Assembly: GCA_026692865.1 (NCBI GenBank)
Contig: JAPLNI010000053.1
Coordinates: 62,001-126,000, forward strand
DNA from: Planctomycetota bacterium
GTDB taxonomy: Bacteria > Planctomycetota > Planctomycetia > Pirellulales > Pirellulaceae
Reading direction: 5' to 3'
DNA: 64,000 nt
This document shows positions 42,035-50,498 of the stretch, in pieces (within the stretch, counting starts at the first letter, position 1; each line of letters begins with the position of its first letter). A program made the position numbers and the translations under genes. The notes beneath the pieces were generated by a model. The model ran no database searches. It worked only from the letters and a program-made list of their open reading frames with translations, and had not been told where the DNA came from.

Positions 42035-44533
42035 ATGAAGTTTATTGCCTCTGCTTGGTTTGCAGTGTTGGTCGTATTCTCTACAGCCGGTTTACAAGCT
42101 CAGGAAGTCAGAGGAGTGATTGGCACTCCAGGTGCAACATCAACCATCGATGGTCGACAACTTCCAGCACCCGATCCGAAGTTTGGTGGCGTGATCAAAA
42201 ATGATGCCCTTCAATCCAAACCGTGGTGGGCTCCGCGAACTGTTCCTCCCAAGAAAGCGCCTAACGTTCTGCTGATTATCACTGATGATGCAGGCTTCGG
42301 AGTCCCCAGCACGTTCGGCGGTATCATACCAACCCCTACTATGGATCGCGTTGCGAAGAATGGACTTCGCTACAACAACATTCATTCGACCGCGCTTTGT
42401 TCACCAACTCGGGCAGCCTTGATTACCGGTCGTAATCACCACTCGGTGGGATTCGGAGTTATCTCCGAACAATCGACCGGTTTCCCTGGTTACAACAGCA
42501 TCATCGGTAAAGACAAAGCAACTATTGGCCGCATCTTAAAGGACAATGGATACGCGACCTCTTGGTTTGGAAAGAACCATAACACGCCCTCCTTCGCAGC
42601 AAGTCAAGCAGGCCCCTTCGATCAGTGGCCAATTGGGATGGGGTTCGAGTACTTCTATGGCTTTGTCGGTGGTGACGCGAACCAGTGGCAGCCAAATCTC
42701 TTCCGTGGCACTACGCAGATCTTCCCGTTCCAAGATAAACCTGAGTGGAACCTCACCACGGCGATGGCCGATGATGCGATCGACTACATAAATCGCATGA
42801 ACCAAATCGAACCCAGTAAACCTTTCTTCGTTAAGTACGCTCCCGGTGCGACGCACGCGCCACATCATCCGACAAAAGAGTGGGTGAAAAAGATCAGCGA
42901 CATGCACTTATTTGATAAGGGTTGGAATAAGGTTCGTGAGGAGATTTTTGCAAACCAGAAGAGACTTGGCGTTATTCCTGCAAATACCAAGTTAGAGCCA
43001 TGGCCAAAGGATGTTATCAAGAACTGGGATGATTGCTCGGCAGTCGAGAAGAAACTGTTCATCAAACAAGCAGAAGTCTTTGCGGCCTACGCTTCGTATA
43101 ACGACCATGAGATCGGTCGAGTGATTCAAGCAGTCGAGGACATGGGCAAGCTCGACGACACGCTTGTTATCTATATCAACGGCGATAATGGAACAAGCGC
43201 CGAAGGCGGACCGATGGGAACACCCAACGAGGTTGCTTTTTTTAACGGCATGCCTGTTCCAGTCGAGCTTCAGATGAAGTGGTATGATGTTTGGGGGACC
43301 GAGCAAACGTACAATCATATGTCTGCAGGTTGGTCTTGGGCCTTCGATACTCCGTTTAGTTGGTTTAAGCAAAACGCGTCGAAGCTCGGTGGCATTCGCC
43401 AGTGTATGGCGATTTCTTGGCCGGCTCAGATCAAAGATAAAGGGGCTCTACGTGAGCAGTTCTGCCATGTTATCGATATCGTCCCCACGATCCTTGAGGC
43501 GAGTGGAATTCAGCAACCAGAATACGTAGATGGGATCAAGCAAAGTCCGATCGAAGGGACGAGTTTGGCTTATACTTTTGCTTCTGAGAACGCCAAGGCA
43601 ACTTCACAGCACAAGACTCAGTATTTCGAGATGATGGGGCAATGGGCTTTGTATCACGAAGGGTGGCTACTCAGTACAAAAGTAAACCGAGCACCGTGGG
43701 AGGCCTTCGGTGCAGCCAACCCAGATCCTCTCAACAATCAGACGCTTGAGTTATATGACTTGAATACTGACTTCAGCCAGTCGCAAAACATCGCTGATAA
43801 GTTCCCCGAGAAATTGGTCGAGATGAAGAAGATGTTCATTGTCGAGGCGAATAAATATCAGGTCTTCCCGATGGATGCATCGGTAGCAGCGCGGATCGTT
43901 GCCCCTCGACCCAATATTACTGCCGGCCGAACGGAGTTTGTTTACACAACGCCCATGATAGGCCTGCCTCAAGGTGACTCGCCAGGCATTCTTAATAGCT
44001 CCTACACGATTACTGCTGACATCGATGTACCAACAAGTGGTGCGGAAGGAATGATGTTAACTTCGGGCGGTCGATTTGCTGGGTATGGGTTTTACTTACT
44101 TAAGGGCAAGCCGGTATTCCTTTGGAACTTGCTCAATTTGAATTGGGTCAAATGGGAAGGATCCGATGCACTCACGCCAGGTAAGCACATTGTCGAATTC
44201 GACTTCAAGTATGAGGGGCTTGGTGTGGGAACACTCTTGTTCAACAACATGAGCGGGCTAGGTCGATCGGGGACGGGAGCGCTCAAGGTAGACGGTAAGG
44301 TTGTTGCTACAGAGACGATGCCGCATACATTGCCAATGACTTTGCAATGGGATGAGAGCTTTGATGTTGGATCCGATACTCTCACCGGAGTCAATGATGA
44401 AGACTACAAGCCACCGTTTGCATTGACTGCCAAGCTGAACAAACTGACGATCAAAGTTGACCGTCCACAACTTTCGCCCGAGGATATCAAGAAGCTTGAA
44501 TCTGCAATGCGGAATAACAAATCGAGTGAGTAG
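42035..44533 (+). CDS. Secreted arylsulfatase
   Basis: An 832-residue type I sulfatase with a signal peptide (FIASAWFAVLVVFSTAGLQA). The catalytic signature C122-S-P-T-R126 is present; the cysteine becomes formylglycine after modification by a sulfatase-maturating enzyme. Metal-site residues appear in LLIITDDAGFG (Asp pair) and INGDNGTS (Asp-Asn), with a typical His in GRNHHSVGFG. The C-terminal ~200 residues form a beta-rich domain (GMMLTSGGRFAGYGFYLLKG). Length and layout match the long AtsA-like arylsulfatases. It hydrolyses sulfate esters, probably on polysaccharides or small aryl sulfates; the substrate is unknown. It follows the broken DUF1254 gene by about 180 bases. Confidence 0.93.
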   Translation: MKFIASAWFAVLVVFSTAGLQAQEVRGVIGTPGATSTIDGRQLPAPDPKFGGVIKNDALQSKPWWAPRTVPPKKAPNVLLIITDDAGFGVPSTFGGIIPTPTMDRVAKNGLRYNNIHSTALCSPTRAALITGRNHHSVGFGVISEQSTGFPGYNSIIGKDKATIGRILKDNGYATSWFGKNHNTPSFAASQAGPFDQWPIGMGFEYFYGFVGGDANQWQPNLFRGTTQIFPFQDKPEWNLTTAMADDAIDYINRMNQIEPSKPFFVKYAPGATHAPHHPTKEWVKKISDMHLFDKGWNKVREEIFANQKRLGVIPANTKLEPWPKDVIKNWDDCSAVEKKLFIKQAEVFAAYASYNDHEIGRVIQAVEDMGKLDDTLVIYINGDNGTSAEGGPMGTPNEVAFFNGMPVPVELQMKWYDVWGTEQTYNHMSAGWSWAFDTPFSWFKQNASKLGGIRQCMAISWPAQIKDKGALREQFCHVIDIVPTILEASGIQQPEYVDGIKQSPIEGTSLAYTFASENAKATSQHKTQYFEMMGQWALYHEGWLLSTKVNRAPWEAFGAANPDPLNNQTLELYDLNTDFSQSQNIADKFPEKLVEMKKMFIVEANKYQVFPMDASVAARIVAPRPNITAGRTEFVYTTPMIGLPQGDSPGILNSSYTITADIDVPTSGAEGMMLTSGGRFAGYGFYLLKGKPVFLWNLLNLNWVKWEGSDALTPGKHIVEFDFKYEGLGVGTLLFNNMSGLGRSGTGALKVDGKVVATETMPHTLPMTLQWDESFDVGSDTLTGVNDEDYKPPFALTAKLNKLTIKVDRPQLSPEDIKKLESAMRNNKSSE

Positions 44534-44579
44534 ATAAACGTATTGCTTCGCTTTCCTTTTTCCTAGGGTTTAAAAAATT

Positions 44580-45824
44580 ATGTCCATGACACGTTTTGGT
44601 TTCGCATTCGCAGTCGCATTTTGTGTATCGGTCCCTTTTGCTCAAGCGTTAGAGCGAGGGAAGGGCGGGGGAGGGGGTAGACCTGGCGGATCGGCTGGTG
44701 GTAAGCCACCAGGTGGAAACTGGTCTGAAAGCAGACAGCAGCCTCAAGGCGGACATTCTGAAGCCGGGCATGGAGCTGCTGGCGCCGAGGCACACAGACA
44801 GACGCAACCTTCGGGTGGAAATGCAGCTGCAGGAGCTGCGGCCGAGCGAAACAATCAATCGAACGCTTCAGGCAAGCAAGGTGCAGCAGCGGGTGCTGCC
44901 GCAATGAATCGCAATCAGCCAAATGTTTCTGGTGCCCAAGGTGCTGCTGCAGGGGCTGCCTACGAAAATCGAAACCAACCGAAAGCATCTGGAGCCGAAG
45001 GCGCTGCGGCCGGAGCTGCTGCGATGAATCGTAATCAACCGAACGCTTCGGGCGCTCAAGGTGCAGCAGCAGGGGCTGCTTACGCCAATCGTAATCAACC
45101 GAGTATGTCAGGAGCGGAAGGTGCAGCGGCTGGTGCTGCGGTCGCGAATCGCAATCAACCGGCGATGTCTGGGATGGCCGGTGCAGCTGCTGGTTATGCC
45201 GCCGTCCGGAGTTCTTTCGATCATTCGGGTCTCTACGGGCAAGATTGGTATGGGGCGCATCCTGGAACTTGGGCTGGAGCGGGGTGGGCGGCGGGGACTG
45301 CCTGGAACCAAACAGGATGGAACGCTGTTGCGAGTTATTGCGGGTACGTAAACAGTACTCCAGTGACTTACAACTACGGTCAAAACGTAACGTGCTTAAA
45401 TGGTAACGTTCTCGTAAACGGGCAAACTGTTGGGACTGCAGAAGAGTTCTCGCAGCAAGCTTCCGAAATCGCGGATTCAGGTGCTTCCGCAGAGTCAACG
45501 GATTCCGAGAAGTGGCTACCAATTGGCGTCTTTGCAATGGTGCAAAATGACCAGCAACATCCACACTTGATCATGCAATTAGCAGTAAATCAAGCCGGAA
45601 ATCTTCGTGGAAACTACACTGACAATGCAACCGATAACACATTGCCGATCCAAGGAGGTGTCGACCCCAATACGCAGCGAGCATGCTGGACCGTTGGAGC
45701 CAATTCCGCTGCAGTCATTGAAGCTGGGTTAACCAACCTGACGCAGGGGGACGCTCCGGCTTTGATTCATAAGAACGGCAAGACAGAACGTTGGACCCTC
45801 GTCCGTTTGGCACAACCTCAATAG
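44580..45824 (+). CDS. Secreted repeat-rich surface protein, paralogue 2
   Basis: A 414-residue protein with a signal peptide (FGFAFAVAFCVSVPFAQA) and a short Gly/Lys-rich start. It then has six 20-residue repeats of the form NRNQPxxSGAxGAAAGAA, one degenerate and five clean. The C-terminal 200 residues are homologous to those of the 38796 protein (GQDWYGAHPGTWAGAGW, KWLPIGVFAM, LRGNYTD, DAPALIHKNGKTERW). The two proteins therefore share an anchoring or binding module with different stalks. It ends the cluster and is followed by a terminator at 45853-45881. ATG codons at 44580 and 44586 are both possible starts. Confidence 0.8.
   Translation: MSMTRFGFAFAVAFCVSVPFAQALERGKGGGGGRPGGSAGGKPPGGNWSESRQQPQGGHSEAGHGAAGAEAHRQTQPSGGNAAAGAAAERNNQSNASGKQGAAAGAAAMNRNQPNVSGAQGAAAGAAYENRNQPKASGAEGAAAGAAAMNRNQPNASGAQGAAAGAAYANRNQPSMSGAEGAAAGAAVANRNQPAMSGMAGAAAGYAAVRSSFDHSGLYGQDWYGAHPGTWAGAGWAAGTAWNQTGWNAVASYCGYVNSTPVTYNYGQNVTCLNGNVLVNGQTVGTAEEFSQQASEIADSGASAESTDSEKWLPIGVFAMVQNDQQHPHLIMQLAVNQAGNLRGNYTDNATDNTLPIQGGVDPNTQRACWTVGANSAAVIEAGLTNLTQGDAPALIHKNGKTERWTLVRLAQPQ
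44847..45206 (+). repeat. Six tandem 60-bp coding repeats
   Basis: Exact 60-bp period with no indel: units start at 44847 (degenerate), 44907, 44967, 45027, 45087 and 45147. Each encodes 20 residues of the form NRNQP-xx-SGA-x-GAAAGAA-xx. The third base positions vary more than the first two, indicating selection on the protein and not fresh duplication. Confidence 0.85.
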
Positions 45825-45852
45825 CATCCAATGATTAAGTTCGTCTTTCTCT

Positions 45853-45881
45853 AAGCATTCCGAGACACTCGGATGCTTTTT
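45853..45881 (+). terminator. Rho-independent terminator
   Basis: Stem AAGCATTCCGAG / CTCGGATGCTT with a short ACA loop and one bulged T, followed by five T. It lies 28 bases after the stop of the 44580 gene and closes the sulfatase cluster. Confidence 0.75.
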
Positions 45882-45965
45882 GTAAGGTTTTTTCTTGCAC
45901 TCGATCGCAGAGGAGAATGAACTTTTTCGACGACGCGAACCCAATAAGAATACGATATATCAACA

Positions 45966-46706
45966 ATGAGTCCATTTTTTACGGCGGCTATCGTATTCGC
46001 GGGCGTTTTTGCTGCGGCGATTTGTGCAATGCGATTGAAGGTCGCCTTACCTGAAGCGCACCTGAGCAAAGAGTCTGAGGAGACAGTGAAGCTTGCGATG
46101 GGACTGATCGCTACTTTGACAGCGCTGGTGCTTGGACTCATGATTGCATCTGCAAAGGGATCCTACGATGCTAATCAGAGCAACGTTACGATGATGGCTT
46201 CCAAGATTGCATTGCTGGACAGGCTACTTGAACTTTATGGTCCCGAATCCGTATCGGCTCGCGAGTCTTTGCGTCAATCTGTTAAGCATTTGACTTCGCG
46301 CGTTTGGCCAAGCAGTCCGTCGTCAGATGCAGACTTAACGCCTGACAAGACGTCAGCGGATACGCTCTACCAGGATATTCATCGTTTATCACCCAAAGAC
46401 GATGATCAGCGTGTTTTAAAGACACAAGCATTCACTATCCTGACCGACATAGGTCAGCTGCGATGGCTTCTTTTCGAGCAGAGTGGTCCGTCAACCTCGC
46501 CGATTATCACGTTGGTCGTCGTCTCTTGGATCGCTATCTTGTTTTTCAGTTTTGGACTGTTTGCCCCCTCCAACAGCACGGTTGTGGTGGCACTTTTGGC
46601 GGCTGCAGTGTCGGTTGCCGCTTCTGTATTCCTGGTACTGGAGCTCGACCAACCCTTTGGCGGCTTGATGCAAATCCCTAGCCCTCGAATGCTAAGCAAC
46701 TTGTAG
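45966..46706 (+). CDS. DUF4239 (bestrophin-like) membrane protein
   Basis: A 246-residue protein with the DUF4239 layout: an N-terminal helix (FTAAIVFAGVFAAAICAMRL), a second helix (LAMGLIATLTALVLGLMIASA) followed by the signature AKGSYDANQSNVTMMASKIA, a soluble helical middle, and two C-terminal helices (ITLVVVSWIAILFFSFGLFA and VVALLAAAVSVAASVFLVLEL). The domain is sometimes called bestrophin-like; function unknown. It sits between the terminator at 45853 and the GntR operon, with separate intergenic spaces on both sides. Confidence 0.8.
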   Translation: MSPFFTAAIVFAGVFAAAICAMRLKVALPEAHLSKESEETVKLAMGLIATLTALVLGLMIASAKGSYDANQSNVTMMASKIALLDRLLELYGPESVSARESLRQSVKHLTSRVWPSSPSSDADLTPDKTSADTLYQDIHRLSPKDDDQRVLKTQAFTILTDIGQLRWLLFEQSGPSTSPIITLVVVSWIAILFFSFGLFAPSNSTVVVALLAAAVSVAASVFLVLELDQPFGGLMQIPSPRMLSNL

Positions 46707-46801
46707 TTCGGCGAATAATAAGCTTTGTCTCGAAGCAAGCTTCACTTAGCTTCGCCACTCCGAGGTACGAGGCATTCGGCCTGCATTTTCGAAAACACTT
46801 C

Positions 46802-46830
46802 TTGCTCCAGAGTTGGTGTATTGCTATAGT
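46802..46830 (+). promoter_or_regulatory. Predicted leaderless promoter of the GntR-ABC operon
   Basis: TTGCTC at 46802-46807 and TATAGT at 46825-46830 are separated by 17 bases. The ATG of the regulator at 46839 lies eight bases after the -10 box, so transcription would start at or next to the start codon, giving an mRNA without a leader. No Shine-Dalgarno is available in that space, which fits. Confidence 0.55.
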
Positions 46831-46837
46831 AATGCAC
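46816..46837. promoter_or_regulatory. Palindromic operator of the GntR (YtrA-type) regulator
   Basis: A 22-bp inverted repeat, left arm GTGTATTGCTA and right arm TAGTAATGCAC, with 9 of 11 pairs matching, centred on the TATA of the -10 box. Size, AT-rich core and GTGTAT/ATGCAC ends agree with operators of the YtrA/YhcF subfamily of GntR repressors. Its position over the -10 box and against the start codon predicts autorepression of the operon. Confidence 0.7.
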
Positions 46838-46838
46838 T

Positions 46839-47231
46839 ATGTCGATTTCGCCCAGCTTTTTTCAAGTGAATCCCTCTTCGGGAGTGCCCATCTTTCGTCA
46901 AATAATCGATCAGGTGAAGGCCTTAGTCGCGGCGGGGAAGCTACGCTCTGGGGATATGTTGCCTAGTACCCGCGATGTTGCCAAGACGCTTGAAGTCAAC
47001 ATGATGACCGTATCAAAGGCCTATTCGCGGCTGGAGAGCGATGGGGTTGCGGAACGAGTTCGGGGATTGGGCATGCGAATTTGTGCAGTGCCAATTTCCG
47101 GGGCGGTGGCGGAGCGAAAACAAAAGTTTAAGGAAATTGTGAGTCCGGCAATTCATCACGCTCGGCAACTCGGGCTCACCGACGATCAGGTTCTTGCTGT
47201 TGTTAACAAAATTTTGAAGGATAACGTCTAA
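46839..47231 (+). CDS. GntR-family transcriptional regulator, YtrA subfamily
   Basis: A 130-residue short GntR regulator of the YtrA/YhcF type: a winged-helix DNA-binding domain (IFRQIIDQVKALVAAGKLRS, GDMLPSTRDVAKTLEVNMMT, VSKAYSRLESDGVAERVRGL) followed by only about 45 helical residues, too short for a large ligand-binding domain. Such regulators repress the ABC transporter operon in which they lie, as seems true here: the stop overlaps the ATPase start (TAATG at 47229-47233). An operator-like palindrome overlaps its own promoter. The inducer, often envelope stress or an antimicrobial, is unknown. Confidence 0.92.
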   Translation: MSISPSFFQVNPSSGVPIFRQIIDQVKALVAAGKLRSGDMLPSTRDVAKTLEVNMMTVSKAYSRLESDGVAERVRGLGMRICAVPISGAVAERKQKFKEIVSPAIHHARQLGLTDDQVLAVVNKILKDNV

Positions 47232-48112
47232 TGAACGGTCCGATTATCAAGTGTGAGCAACTGGGCAAACGATTCGGCAAATTGGAGGTCTTGAGATCTG
47301 TCGACCTTACCATCCCACAGGGGGCAATCGTTGGGTTGCTAGGTAGTAACGGTTCGGGAAAGTCGACATTGATAAAGTGCTTGCTCGGCTTGTTGCGAAT
47401 TTCTTCGGGAACTGCGTCGGTCCTGGATGAAAACCCGTGGGACTTGTCGGCGGCGGGCAAAAACCGACTGGGTTATGTGCCACAAGTCGTTCATCTCTAT
47501 CCGTGGATGAAGGTTCAGCAAGTCGTTGACTACACGTCTGCATTCTACGAGCGTTGGGATTTCAAATGGACATTGGAGGTAATGCAAATGCTGGAAGTCG
47601 ACGGTTCGAAATGGATCAAGACGCTTTCGACTGGCCAGCTTCAGCGGCTGGCGATCATCTTGGCTTTCGGGCATCGCCCCGATCTACTTGTGCTCGACGA
47701 GCCCGCAGCGAGTCTCGATCCAGGAGGCCGCCGAGCATTGATGCGATCGCTGCTGGAGATGAACCGCGATCAAGGCCAAACCGTTCTTTTTTCAACGCAC
47801 ATCACTTCAGATCTCGAGCGAGTCGCTTCTCACGTTGCAATTCTCGGCAATGGTTTAGTCGAGTATTTTGGAGAAATCGATGAATTGAAGGAAAGTGTCA
47901 AGCGAATTCGGATCCAGAGCGACCAAGACTTACCGACGCAATTCACGATCCCGGGAATACTGCATTCAAACGTCACCGGAAGCACCGCTGTGGTGTCGCT
48001 TGCGAAATGTAGCGATTCGCTAATCAGCGATATCGAAAAACAATGGTCCGCGACCGTCACAGTGGAAGATCTGAATCTCGAGGAAATCTTCTTGGAGATG
48101 AGTGATGTTTAA
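47231..48112 (+). CDS. ABC transporter ATP-binding protein
   Basis: A 293-residue nucleotide-binding subunit. Walker A GSNGSGKST at residues 38-46, Q-loop near LGYVPQVVHLYPWM, signature LSTGQLQRL (a variant with T in place of the usual G in LSGGQ) and Walker B DLLVLDEPAASLDP, then the H-loop His in LFSTHITSDLERV. The extra C-terminal ~75 residues are typical of ABC-2/antimicrobial-export subunits. The start overlaps the regulator stop by one base and the 3' end overlaps the permease start, so all three genes are coupled. Confidence 0.93.
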   Translation: MNGPIIKCEQLGKRFGKLEVLRSVDLTIPQGAIVGLLGSNGSGKSTLIKCLLGLLRISSGTASVLDENPWDLSAAGKNRLGYVPQVVHLYPWMKVQQVVDYTSAFYERWDFKWTLEVMQMLEVDGSKWIKTLSTGQLQRLAIILAFGHRPDLLVLDEPAASLDPGGRRALMRSLLEMNRDQGQTVLFSTHITSDLERVASHVAILGNGLVEYFGEIDELKESVKRIRIQSDQDLPTQFTIPGILHSNVTGSTAVVSLAKCSDSLISDIEKQWSATVTVEDLNLEEIFLEMSDV

Positions 48113-50432
48113 GACGTTTCGAAAGTACTACGGTATTTCAATTGTTTGGATACAAAGACCTCTGAACTGGTGGATGGTTGCCGTGCTGGCTGTCATCGCA
48201 CTGGGTGGGCCTGGGCTGGGAGGTAAACGTTACGAAACAAGGAATGGTTATCCTGAGGCTCCGTCTCCATTGGCCAAACATTTTATCAAAAACCATAAGG
48301 TATTCCGGCAGGCAATTGATCGCGGCGAAGTCGATAAAACGATTGAAGGTATGGACCTTTCGTCGATTGAATCTCCCGATTCGGGGGACATGAAATTAGA
48401 CGCGTCTAACGCATGGCAACCTAGGGTTTTGCCAATTTTTGACATAAAAAAAGCGGTCGCATTGTTTCCGAACTTGCGATGGCTACGAATTCCATCCAAT
48501 CATTTTTCGATGCTTCAAACAGGTGCCTTCGACGATTTATCAAGTCTAGAAACAATTCATATTGAGGCTGGCTCTGTTTCTGACGCCGATTTGAAAGCCG
48601 TTTCGAGATTAAAGTCGATTGTATTCCTCCAAATTGATACGCTAGATTTGAATGGTTCGCTTACGCACCTTGCTTCGTTACCGAAGTTGAAAACGTTAGT
48701 AATAAGTAAGGGGTCGTTCATGATGACGGACACTCCGCGTGAAAGTCCGTTTCGTCGTGAGGTCTTAAATGATATTCAGCGACTGAAAAGCCTGGAGCAA
48801 CTTGTTCTGCATCCGCAGTGGCTTCCTGGAATCGGTTACTTTGCGGGAAGTACCACGCCAGACCCATCTTGCGATTCGATCCTCAAACAAAATGCCGCCG
48901 AACTATTGGCTGATCACCCGTCCCTGAGACATTTGTGGATTGGATCGCAACAGCTACCGGAGGAACGCAGCGGCCTGCGAGCCGTTGCGAAAAAGCTTCC
49001 AGGAGTAAACATCAACGCCGCCTGGTTTGATTTGCAAAAATTTAGAACGAGCAATGCCTTCTTGCTTTTTTTAGGATTGACATCTGTGGGCATCGGATTC
49101 AACTTGACAAGCCATTTTTCGGCTCCTCAGGCAATACTCGTTCCAGGTTATCAAGCGTCCCATCAATTGTTTTCGATGGCAATATTTTATCTTTTCGCCG
49201 TTGTTGCCTCGGTAACGATCCCGCTGTGGACTAACATCAGCCTTTCCGCATCCATCGCAATTGTTACATACGTGCTGGGTACGTCCTTGCTGTTTCATTA
49301 TTGCGTGATGCTGCTCTGGCAACAGGGATCGCGGATTGCTTCGAGAGCCGTTCTCCCTGTTGCTGCGGCTTTGTACTTCTACGCTTTCCTCGGTACGTCG
49401 CAGCCTTCTTGGGGGCTGCTTGTGGATCGGTTTCTCATAGGAGATTTCCCAATCATCGCGACATCGGTAGCGGTCACTTCGCTTGCGGTATCATTCTATT
49501 GCATCCGAGCGTTTCGAAATCAACATCGTGTCTATGCACAAGCGTCTATTTCACCGGCAATTGCGGTAGATCAGTTTAGGCAGAACGGAGCGGACAATGC
49601 GTGGAAGGAGAAGCTTACTTCGATAGATAAAAAGGCAGCTAAAAACTGTTTTGCTCAGAATCGACGTTGGTACAAAAGCCTAGATAATTTTCGGAGTCAC
49701 AATGCCGCGAGCCGTTCATGTTTACAGATGAATCGGTTGTGGCAGCTAGGCGGAAACGCGTTTGTTTCGCAAGTTCGATTCGGGTTAGTTTATTCTGTGA
49801 TCGTTTTGTTTATGGGGATTGCTTATTCCCAGAACGATTTACGCGATGGAGGGGTGCTTTGGGGGGTGGGATTGATGCATTTTATAGTGACCGCGAATGC
49901 GATTCCCTTGGTCGATAATTACTCGAGACGAAAATCACATAGCTTTGAGCTTTTGCTTCCATCGAAGCGAAGCGATTTCATTCTTCATCGATTTGCCAGT
50001 ACATTCTTTCAGGTTGGCATTTCGGTATTGGTGTCATTGGCAATTGCAATGACAATTAAGCAGCTGGTATTCAGTCCGGTAACAGGATTGCTGATACTAC
50101 GTTCAATCATCATGTCCCTATTCGTAACAGGAATACTTACTGGCATATCACTCATCTTCGTGATAATGCCCGTTCATCGGTTCAATTGGTTTTTAAACGG
50201 AGTCATAAGTTTATTTATCGTAGGCGTTGGAGTTTTTCTCGCGATAACAAGCGTAGCTTTGCTCGTCTATATCTACTTTAATGGCGAGTTTATCCCGCAA
50301 TTGATAGACCTGCAGCAAGCGAAGATTATCGCCTTTGCAAGCCATCTGGCGATTATTCCGTGCACGGCGATCGTTACGAGCGTCGTCCTGGCGGGTGCTT
50401 TTCGGCTATGGATGCGTGAGGAGTTTGCGTAG
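48105..50432 (+). CDS. ABC transporter permease with leucine-rich-repeat-like ectodomain
   Basis: Predicted 775 residues from the ATG at 48105, with GGAG at 48094-48097 as ribosome-binding site inside the ATPase gene. One membrane helix near 22-38 (WWMVAVLAVIALGGPGLGG) precedes about 290 residues containing irregular leucine-rich repeats: FPNLRWLRIPSNHF, LSSLETIHIEAGSV, LKSIVFLQIDTLDL, LPKLKTLVISKGSF, LKSLEQLVLHPQWL and HPSLRHLWIGSQQL. About ten further helices follow, including two clusters split by a soluble loop (residues near 480-560). Placing an LRR domain between helix 1 and helix 2 would put it outside the membrane. Such a domain in a permease is unusual and may bind a ligand that signals through the GntR operon. 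Confidence 0.85.
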   Translation: MFKTFRKYYGISIVWIQRPLNWWMVAVLAVIALGGPGLGGKRYETRNGYPEAPSPLAKHFIKNHKVFRQAIDRGEVDKTIEGMDLSSIESPDSGDMKLDASNAWQPRVLPIFDIKKAVALFPNLRWLRIPSNHFSMLQTGAFDDLSSLETIHIEAGSVSDADLKAVSRLKSIVFLQIDTLDLNGSLTHLASLPKLKTLVISKGSFMMTDTPRESPFRREVLNDIQRLKSLEQLVLHPQWLPGIGYFAGSTTPDPSCDSILKQNAAELLADHPSLRHLWIGSQQLPEERSGLRAVAKKLPGVNINAAWFDLQKFRTSNAFLLFLGLTSVGIGFNLTSHFSAPQAILVPGYQASHQLFSMAIFYLFAVVASVTIPLWTNISLSASIAIVTYVLGTSLLFHYCVMLLWQQGSRIASRAVLPVAAALYFYAFLGTSQPSWGLLVDRFLIGDFPIIATSVAVTSLAVSFYCIRAFRNQHRVYAQASISPAIAVDQFRQNGADNAWKEKLTSIDKKAAKNCFAQNRRWYKSLDNFRSHNAASRSCLQMNRLWQLGGNAFVSQVRFGLVYSVIVLFMGIAYSQNDLRDGGVLWGVGLMHFIVTANAIPLVDNYSRRKSHSFELLLPSKRSDFILHRFASTFFQVGISVLVSLAIAMTIKQLVFSPVTGLLILRSIIMSLFVTGILTGISLIFVIMPVHRFNWFLNGVISLFIVGVGVFLAITSVALLVYIYFNGEFIPQLIDLQQAKIIAFASHLAIIPCTAIVTSVVLAGAFRLWMREEFA

Positions 50433-50498
50433 AATCGTTTTGCACTGGTCTCTACGTTATATTGAATTCCTTGCCGCTCTACCCAACGGAGATCTTTC

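Noticed and set aside
44578-45564. Long minus-strand frame of 328 codons antisense to the repeat-rich surface protein
   Set aside because: It exists because the 60-bp repeat keeps the antisense frame open; the product is Arg/Gln/His/Pro-rich low complexity with no start signal, and the sense gene has a signal peptide and a conserved domain.
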